Positions 6,432-10,746 of a stretch of 23,976 nt of DNA are shown here, in pieces. This DNA comes from a virus, in the IMG/VR virus record IMGVR_UViG_3300042988_001838, positions 1-23,976 of that record. The stretch is one strand, 5' to 3'. The notes under the pieces are model-generated. The model saw only the letters and a program-made list of their open reading frames with translations, was not told the origin of the DNA and searched no databases. Within the stretch, counting starts at the first letter, position 1. Each line of letters begins with the position of its first letter. The position numbers and the translations under genes were made by a program.

Positions 6432-6480
6432 CCCATCCCATTCCCCCATTTCGTCCCCCTTCCCTATCCCCCACAATCCC
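6432..6480 (-). other. G-quadruplex-forming motif on the minus strand
   Basis: The plus strand carries seven C-runs of three to five bases with mostly short spacers. Read on the minus strand this gives GGGGG, GGG, GGGGG, GGGGG and further GGG tracts with loops of 2, 3 and 7 bases, which satisfies the canonical G3+N1-7 rule. It lies just upstream of the minus-strand gene at 6085-6363. Confidence 0.6.
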
Positions 6481-6728
6481 ATTGCTCCGCATCCATCAGT
6501 CTTCCCCTCCAAAAAATCCTGGCGACCTCTCGTTCTAACATAGTCCTGAATTGAAATCCAAACCCACCTTCAGAAATCCCATTCCAAAATTCCTGGCGAC
6601 CCCATATTAAATAAAGCCCCTTCCTCTCCCACACCTTAGCCAGAAATCCCCACCAAACCAAAGGGTCTCTGCAGGTAAGCAAACCCCGTGCCATATGCAC
6701 GAAGTGTGCCACCAGCAATTTCCATGCC

Positions 6729-6744
6729 TGGCACGAAACCTGCT
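6729..6744 (+). promoter_or_regulatory. Possible sigma-54 (-24/-12) promoter
   Basis: TGGCACG, four bases, then CTGCT matches the sigma-54 consensus TGGCACG-N4-TTGCW at all but one position, with GG and GC exactly ten bases apart. The TGGCAC is also the right arm of an inverted repeat with GTGCCA at 6706-6711. No activator site is identified and a chance match is possible. Confidence 0.25.
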
Positions 6745-6808
6745 CTTTACGCGCACCCGTGCGGTTCCATCTTATGTCCCTCAAGCAGCAGATTCGCAGA
6801 CAACCCAG

Positions 6809-6892
6809 AAAAACTTTTTCGTCTCGTTGCCGCTAGGCTTGACATGCCGGAGGCAAAGCCCCGGAACGGGAACGCTCTAGGATGCCCACGGT
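6809..6892 (+). repeat. Duplicated upstream element, copy A
   Basis: Contains in order AAAACTTTTTC (6810-6820), GCCGCT, GCTTGACAT (6837-6845, includes a perfect -35 TTGACA) and ATGCCCACGGT (6882-6892). The same blocks occur in the same order at 7046-7104, with different spacing. Confidence 0.6.
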
Positions 6893-7045
6893 GCCACGAA
6901 AGGGAAACCCGATAGGGTTGGTGCGCTTCGCTTCGCTCGGGGCATTCTCGGTAAAACCTGATGCCCTCTTGCCCTATGTTCGGGAGTCCGGGAGGCTTCA
7001 AACTTTCCCGGCATAAAGCCCAACAATAATATTGGCGTAACTGAC

Positions 7046-7104
7046 AAAACTTTTTCAAAGCCGCTTGACATTAGCCTGGGACAGGCGCAACCTATGCCCA
7101 CGGT
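7046..7104 (+). promoter_or_regulatory. Duplicated upstream element, copy B, possible promoter of the 7154 gene
   Basis: AAAACTTTTTC (7046-7056), GCTTGACAT (7063-7071, -35 TTGACA at 7065-7070) and ATGCCCACGGT (7094-7104). A -10 box is not obvious: the nearest candidate near CCTATG at 7091 has too long a spacer. The -35 and its position just before the gene make a promoter plausible. Confidence 0.4.
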
Positions 7105-7122
7105 TCGGAAATGCCCGAATCG
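7101..7122 (+). promoter_or_regulatory. Leader hairpin upstream of the 7154 gene
   Basis: CGGTTCGG (7101-7108) pairs with CCGAATCG (7115-7122) as an 8-bp stem with one G-U pair and a 6-base loop. It lies about 30 bases before the start codon and has no following T-run, so it is more likely an mRNA 5' structure than a terminator. Confidence 0.45.
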
Positions 7123-7153
7123 CTAACCCCCCCAACCAACATAGGAAACGATC

Positions 7154-7816
7154 ATGAAAACCGAAACCAAAAACGTAAAGCCCACCACCGTCGAAAACCC
7201 GACCGCCGCGTCTGTCCAATCGGCTGCCCCGCTTTTGACCGTCAAGACCGCCAACGCGGCGGCGGATTCCATAACTCCGCAAGGTTTTCTTATCCTTGCC
7301 GGGCAGGAATATCAAATCGGCCAGGCCGGAATGCTCGCCCTCGCCCGCTTGGGTGCCCGGCGGGCAATCAGCCAAGAAACAGCCGCAATCGCGGATAACC
7401 CGGTCGAAGTCAATTCCAAACTTTTGGAAATTCTCGCGGCATGGGAAACCGGCTACGCGACCACTACCCAACGCAAGCGGGCCGAAAAGCCTGCGAACAG
7501 TTCCGGCGGCAAAACCGCAAAAGGTCCGGCTTTCTCCCGCTTGGTGCTTCAATCCGCGATGCGGTCGGAACTCCCGGCGGGCAAGCAGGATGCCATGAAA
7601 GCCATTGAAGCCCTCACGGATGAGAAGTTTGCTCTTTGGTGCGAACAGGCTGCAAAGCCAGGCCACAAAGCCCATGCGGTCTATTCCGGCGCAATTGCCC
7701 ACCTTGAAAAGGCTGCAGCGGAAAAAGCCGAAGCCGAACGCCTGGCCGCTCTCGCGGAACTTCCCGATGTCGATTTTGACTTCGGCGACGATTCGGGTGA
7801 GTCTGACGAAACCTAA
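7154..7816 (+). CDS. Hypothetical Ala-rich protein with acidic tail (220 aa)
   Basis: ATG with AGGAAAC seven bases upstream, preceded by a CCAACCAAC run like the early-operon junctions. The protein has an Ala/Thr-rich N-terminus, a possibly folded part (about 40-95), a basic Gly/Ser/Lys linker (about 103-125), a second helical part (about 126-175), an Ala/Glu coiled helix (about 178-198) and a strongly acidic end (DVDFDFGDDSGESDE). A basic middle with an acidic C-terminus recalls DNA-binding or SSB-like proteins, but no family is recognised. Codons are visibly richer in G and C at third positions than in the early operon, suggesting a different origin. A parS-like site begins 10 bases after its stop. 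Confidence 0.75.
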   Translation: MKTETKNVKPTTVENPTAASVQSAAPLLTVKTANAAADSITPQGFLILAGQEYQIGQAGMLALARLGARRAISQETAAIADNPVEVNSKLLEILAAWETGYATTTQRKRAEKPANSSGGKTAKGPAFSRLVLQSAMRSELPAGKQDAMKAIEALTDEKFALWCEQAAKPGHKAHAVYSGAIAHLEKAAAEKAEAERLAALAELPDVDFDFGDDSGESDET

Positions 7817-7825
7817 GCAGCCTAG

Positions 7826-7841
7826 CGTTCCACGTGGAACA
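7826..7841. other. parS: parS-like centromere site (ParB-binding palindrome)
   Basis: CGTTCCACGTGGAACA contains the perfect 14-bp palindrome GTTCCACGTGGAAC. Chromosomal parS is broadly conserved as TGTTYCACGTGRAACA, so this matches at 15 of 16 positions; only the first base differs. A fixed 14-mer is not expected by chance in 24 kb. It lies in the short gap between the gene ending at 7816 and the one starting at 7899. No parA or parB gene is visible in the window, so host ParB is the likely ligand if the site works. Confidence 0.65.
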
Positions 7842-7898
7842 ATCCTGCCCCTGACAATAAACCTGGGCCACGGAAGGCCCACTATTCGGAAACCGACC

Positions 7899-8045
7899 AT
7901 GAACATTGAAACCATCATCCTGCTTGCATTCGCCGCTCTCTGGGCATTCCTTGCACGTCGGGAGAAAGACCGTCCCGTTGCTACCGTTGGTATCATCCTG
8001 TCCCTCTCCATGCTCGCCTTGGCGCTTTGCGCGTCGGGAGTCTAA
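7899..8045 (+). CDS. Small two-helix membrane protein (48 aa)
   Basis: The ATG at 7899 is preceded by CGGAAACCGACC, nearly the same leader as the 7154 gene. Two hydrophobic helices (about 4-18 and 28-44) flank a charged turn ARREKDRP, giving a membrane hairpin. The C-terminus ends CASGV. It is too short for most holins; small membrane toxins, channel-like peptides or phage-exclusion proteins are alternatives. It overlaps an unrelated frame that runs into the 7154 gene, but only this stretch looks coding. It is followed after four bases by the next gene. Confidence 0.6.
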   Translation: MNIETIILLAFAALWAFLARREKDRPVATVGIILSLSMLALALCASGV

Positions 8046-8049
8046 CGCC

Positions 8050-8187
8050 ATGTCATCCCTAACCTGTGCCCTTGCCGCACTCGCGGCCGACCTTAAAACC
8101 GACCCAGAAACCTATGAATCTGACCTTGAGTGGCCCGGTTTTGAATTCTTGCGGGCATTGCTTGCTCGGATTGGATTGGCTGTCTAG
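8050..8187 (+). CDS. Small hypothetical protein (45 aa)
   Basis: The ATG at 8050 lies four bases after the stop of the membrane peptide, with CGGGAG about ten bases upstream. The protein has an Ala/Leu-rich N-terminal helix, an acidic middle (TDPETYESDLEW) and an amphipathic C-terminal helix (EFLRALLARIGLAV). It shares the high third-position GC of the two preceding genes, so the three probably form one small operon. Function unknown. Confidence 0.5.
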   Translation: MSSLTCALAALAADLKTDPETYESDLEWPGFEFLRALLARIGLAV

Positions 8188-8188
8188 C

Positions 8189-8242
8189 ACAGTAACATTG
8201 TTGGTACTGTAAAGTCCTGGGAGTATCGTAAAAGGTACTCCT
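8189..8242 (+). other. Two adjacent hairpins after the 8050 gene
   Basis: ACAGTA (8189-8194) pairs with TACTGT (8205-8210). GGGAGTA (8219-8225) pairs with TACTCCT (8236-8242), with one G-U pair. Both have 10-base loops. There is no T-run, so they may be Rho-dependent ends, RNA-processing sites or protein-binding palindromes rather than an intrinsic terminator. Confidence 0.45.
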
Positions 8243-8333
8243 GAGGGCTGGAATGGATGCGTATGCTAGAGACCCGTCAGCTTCCTGCAACCAAAATTTT
8301 CCACCTCACCTGAATCCTAAACCAGGCTCTCCA

Positions 8334-8400
8334 CCTACGGCATCCCAGCGCCTACGGCATCCCCGCTTCACTCCCTCGAACGTAGTCCCTCGAACGTAGT
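8334..8400 (+). repeat. Two short direct-repeat pairs
   Basis: CCTACGGCATCCC occurs at 8334-8346 and 8351-8363. CCCTCGAACGTAGT occurs as an exact tandem at 8373-8386 and 8387-8400; the second copy runs straight into the first dispersed GAGACTG repeat. Confidence 0.85.
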
Positions 8401-9367
8401 GAGACTGTGGCTACGCCATTTCCAGCCTTCGGCAATCACATTGGCCCACTTCGGGCGCTTCGCCAAACAGCATCAATCCCATTACCCTGCTTTCTCATCT
8501 ATTAGATAACAGTCCCGAGCGTTAGCGAGTCATGCCTACGGTATACTGTGAGCGTAGCGAGACTGCGCAAGCGCGCGCTCTGATATCCCGTTCGCCTACG
8601 GGCGCCGCGAGCAGAGCGAGACTGAACCAGACCCAGACCCAAACGCGAGCGCGAGCGGAGCGAAGTCACCCAAGCTGCAGGTTCGGCGGTAGGTAGGTAT
8701 GATGTCGCGTTGCTCCAGGCCATGAGCAAAGCGAGACTGCCTAAGCGGCAAGCCTAATGGTTGGTTTGGTGTCGCCACACTCCAGGATCGGGTCGCATTC
8801 AGCCGTGAGTGAAGCGAGACTGTGGAGCAGATTCCTTCCACGAGCGAAGCGAGACGCAGGATGCTGGGATTTCACCGTCGGTAAGATACCATGCTTCGCA
8901 CATGGGAAGGCGAAGCCTAAGCGCCAGCATGACACGCGGAGGGGTGCCAATAGGGTAGGGTTACGCGGAGCGTAGCGGAGCGTGGCGACGAAAGCTGAGG
9001 GTGTCTGACGAATTGGGCGGTATGGATCGAGGGGGGGCTTTTAGAGAAATTTAGGCATTTTTAAAGAAAATTGGAGGTTTTTTAGCTAGGAACTAATTTT
9101 TTCGTTGTAACGTGTTGTTTTTAAACGGGTTTTTGCGTTTTCCCTTTAAAGTAATAGACACCTTTTTTACCCCTAGAATAGGATTCAAATGCGACTGGTT
9201 GGTTTTTTCGAGTGCAGTTTTGCAGCTTTCCACGGCTGATTGGGCCTTCGGCATGGGCAAACAGCCCCGAGCGGAGCGAAGTTTTGCAAACCAAGGGACT
9301 GGTTGTGTCCTATCCAGCGGGAAACAAGGCGAAGGGATTGGATTCTGGAGCAATCTCACTTCGTTCG
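8392..9367. repeat. Dispersed 13-16 bp repeat family, consensus GAGCGNAGCGAGACTG
   Basis: Copies on the plus strand begin at 8392, 8517, 8550, 8609, 8653, 8724, 8807, 8842 and 9269; an inverted copy lies at 9352-9367 and another at about 6929-6938. Individual copies differ at one to four positions, mostly at the fifth and sixth bases. Spacing is irregular, from 33 to about 430 bp, so this is not a CRISPR. They are confined to non-coding DNA. Confidence 0.75.
9037..9170. other. AT-rich block with repeated T-tracts
   Basis: At least eight T-runs of four to six bases, some separated by roughly one or two helical turns, in a stretch that is much more AT-rich than the repeats on either side. It would be easily melted and possibly bent. 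No gene is seen here. Confidence 0.5.
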
Positions 9368-9476
9368 ATGGCTGGTTAGGTTGTTGAAAGCCCTTCCAGT
9401 CCGAAGGGATAGGATTAGAAGGATTGGGGAGGGGGCGCGAAGCGGGGGAAGGGGATTCCATTTGTAAAAAGAACTG

Positions 9477-9505
9477 TTGATTTTGGAACGGGGTTGGATT
9501 AGACT
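9477..9505 (+). promoter_or_regulatory. Sigma-70-type promoter for the 9542 gene
   Basis: TTGATT (9477-9482), a 17-base spacer, then TAGACT (9500-9505), each matching its consensus at four of six positions. The predicted start near 9512 leaves a 30-base leader with GGAGG at 9531-9535. Confidence 0.4.
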
Positions 9506-9541
9506 GCAATCGTGGTTGGATAGATAGGTTGGAGGTTTGAG

Positions 9542-9745
9542 ATGGACAGTTTGCTGAAGGAGATGTTGGAGCAGGGTCGGGCAGTGCCGTTGGCGAAGGA
9601 GCAGGGGGAGCTGAGGGAGAGGGTTGTGCAGGTGAGGGAGGAAAGAGAGGAAAAAAACCCCCTGGTTAGAGGGGGCGGAGCGCAGCGGATGGGAATGGGA
9701 TTCTGGGAAGGGGTCTATGGGGGATCGGCTGGCTTTGGCGGGTGA
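9542..9745 (+). CDS. Possible small charged protein (67 aa)
   Basis: GGAGG stands six bases before the ATG, one of the best ribosome sites in the window, and a promoter-like sequence lies upstream. The first 40 residues form a highly charged amphipathic helix. The rest is Gly-rich and is encoded by the tail-operon terminator and a relative of the dispersed repeat, so it may not be a folded part. The gene is convergent with the tail operon and overlaps the end of its last gene by 31 bases. It may be real, or a short leader or antisense transcript. Function unknown. Confidence 0.35.
   Translation: MDSLLKEMLEQGRAVPLAKEQGELRERVVQVREEREEKNPLVRGGGAQRMGMGFWEGVYGGSAGFGG
9651..9675 (-). terminator. 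Intrinsic terminator of the tail operon
   Basis: On the minus strand, CCCCCT pairs with AGGGGG around a 6-base loop (9658-9675), followed by seven Ts (plus-strand A-run 9651-9657). It lies 40 bases past the last tail-operon gene and is oriented for leftward transcription only. Confidence 0.8.
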
Positions 9746-10023
9746 GGTTGGTGCTTCAAAGAGCCTGATGGAGTGCAGATTCCCTGGAGTGCTGCAAGGA
9801 TTGTGAGCCAGTATGCTGCGCGGGGGATTAGTTTTTCGTCCAACATCTTGAAGAAGGCTTCGACCTGGGCTTCGTTTTCTGCACCAAGCAGGGGGAGTAA
9901 AAGGGCTAATAGGATGATTGCCCAGCGCCAGGTGTTGAATTCCCAGAACCTAGCAACCATGTAGGTCCATAGGTTCCAGCCCCACCGTTCAATGATCTGA
10001 CAGACTTGCGCTTGCGCTTGCAT
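9715..10023 (-). CDS. Small two-TM membrane protein, holin candidate (102 aa)
   Basis: The ATG at 10023 overlaps the upstream stop (TAATG). There are two hydrophobic segments at about 33-48 and 68-85, joined by an acidic loop, with a Pro-rich C-terminus (HQPHPPKPADPP). Size, topology and position as the last gene of the late operon fit a holin, but the sequence matches no holin family I recognise and no endolysin gene is nearby. It is paired with another membrane protein immediately upstream. Confidence 0.7.
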   Translation of the reverse strand: MQAQAQVCQIIERWGWNLWTYMVARFWEFNTWRWAIILLALLLPLLGAENEAQVEAFFKMLDEKLIPRAAYWLTILAALQGICTPSGSLKHQPHPPKPADPP

Positions 10024-10511
10024 TACAGACTCCCGAGTTTGTTGATAATGAAAGGGATAAAAACCTGTTTGATAAAGTAGCCCAAAAACGTGCCTAGTAG
10101 GCCAAAGAACCCAAGCACAACTGCCATTCCAGTTGCTTGGAATAGGGTACTTGCTAATTTACTGAACTCTTCCCCTATCCGTTTTTTTCTGGCTCTTTTC
10201 GTCTCCGCTTCCTTTGCTGCGAGTCCTAGGTCTTCGATTCTGGTCACAAGGAACTGGAGATTCTGATTACTGGCCATTAGGAATTCATGTTGCTGTGCAT
10301 GGAGTTCTGGGGTAACACCAAGAGCCACACTCACTGCTTTTGTTATCCGTTCTTCAAGTCCTTCTTGGGAAGCTGTAATTGCTTCAGCCATTCGTTCCTC
10401 GATTTTGTCCCCAAGTCTGCTTGCCCATTCCATTAAATGGTCTTCACAGAGGGCACAATGAAAGTCTTTGTCAGATTCTAGATTTGGGATTCTGCGACCG
10501 TTCATTGGCAT
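10023..10511 (-). CDS. Membrane-anchored helical protein with HC-x2-C motif (162 aa)
   Basis: The start at 10511 is chosen because it avoids the overlap with the upstream gene that earlier starts would need; 10505 is also possible. Near the N-terminus HCALCEDH (18-25) could bind a metal. Residues 30-110 form amphipathic helices, then a basic patch (KRARKKR), and a long hydrophobic C-terminus (about 125-158) makes one or two membrane passes. The layout of soluble helix followed by a C-terminal anchor recalls XhlA-type phage lysis accessory proteins, which is only an analogy. It is translationally coupled to the two-TM protein. Confidence 0.7.
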   Translation of the reverse strand: MPMNGRRIPNLESDKDFHCALCEDHLMEWASRLGDKIEERMAEAITASQEGLEERITKAVSVALGVTPELHAQQHEFLMASNQNLQFLVTRIEDLGLAAKEAETKRARKKRIGEEFSKLASTLFQATGMAVVLGFFGLLGTFLGYFIKQVFIPFIINKLGSL

Positions 10512-10515
10512 GAGA

Positions 10516-10746
10516 CTACTCTGGCGGTGGAATTTCCTCAAGTGTATACGTTGTTTGGTTTTCATCAAAGATAATCCGTTTTCCGAGTCCGTCACGGAGG
10601 TTACCAGAGTACTGGACGAAACCCCAAGTTGGGTGCAGGTTTTCCAAACTAAAAGTTATTGACTCCTGGATGGTTTCAATAAGCATAGTTATCTGGAAAG
10701 AGCTTTTGTCGTAATAAAAACCTGAAACTTCAGTTAAATTGCTCAT
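10516..10746 (-). CDS. Small hypothetical protein after J (76 aa)
   Basis: The ATG overlaps the stop of the J-like gene (TAATG). The protein is mostly beta-like with alternating aromatic and polar residues and ends in TLEEIPPPE. There are no membrane segments or catalytic motifs. Small genes directly after J in lambda-like phages often encode tail-tip accessory or fibre-associated proteins, and that is a fair guess here. Function unknown. Confidence 0.75.
   Translation of the reverse strand: MSNLTEVSGFYYDKSSFQITMLIETIQESITFSLENLHPTWGFVQYSGNLRDGLGKRIIFDENQTTYTLEEIPPPE

Larger units (their letters stand above)
6366..7153. other. Non-coding, structured intergenic region
   Basis: No credible gene here. 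It contains: a C-tract stretch at 6432-6480 (G-quadruplex-prone on the minus strand); an 11-bp direct repeat TCCTGGCGACC at 6517-6527 and 6591-6601; clustered GTGC/GCAC inverted repeats at 6688-6763; a larger inverted repeat (ATGCCC at 6882 with GGGCAT near 6940, enclosing an AACCC-GATA-GGGTT hairpin); and a duplicated promoter-like element at 6809-6892 and 7046-7104. Short ORFs on both strands lack good ribosome sites and read through these repeats. Confidence 0.6.
8188..9541. other. Long non-coding repeat region
   Basis: No credible gene in about 1.35 kb. From left to right: two hairpins (8189-8242), two pairs of tandem repeats (8334-8400), about ten dispersed GAGCGNAGCGAGACTG-type repeats (8392-9367), an AT-tract block (about 9037-9170), G-rich runs (9426-9454) and a promoter at 9477-9505. 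ORFs here translate the repeats into Arg/Ser-rich peptides on every frame and lack ribosome sites. Confidence 0.6.

Noticed and set aside
6517-6601. GGCGACCTC and GGCGACCCC, similar to part of the lambda cos site, as a candidate cos
   Set aside because: The match is only about nine bases and it lies 16 kb from terminase. A nine-base match is likely by chance, and cos normally lies next to the small terminase gene.
6464-7101. Overlapping minus-strand ORFs of 74-106 aa
   Set aside because: Compositionally odd peptides produced by inverted repeats and direct repeats, in competing frames, without ribosome sites.
6660-7150. tRNA gene in the structured intergenic region
   Set aside because: Several hairpins occur but no set of acceptor, D, anticodon and T arms, and no T-loop consensus in the right context.
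7055-8011. Long minus-strand ORF (318 aa) opposite the 7154 gene
   Set aside because: It is Arg/Gly-rich shadow coding of a GC-rich gene, has no convincing ribosome site, and would overlap a plus-strand gene with a good one.
8392-8855. CRISPR array
   Set aside because: Repeats are degenerate, differently spaced and partly inverted, with no constant-length spacers and no cas genes.
9093-9509. Minus-strand ORF of 138 aa
   Set aside because: Pro/Ser/Gln-rich low-complexity product that reads through the dispersed repeats and the T-tract block, without a plausible ribosome site.
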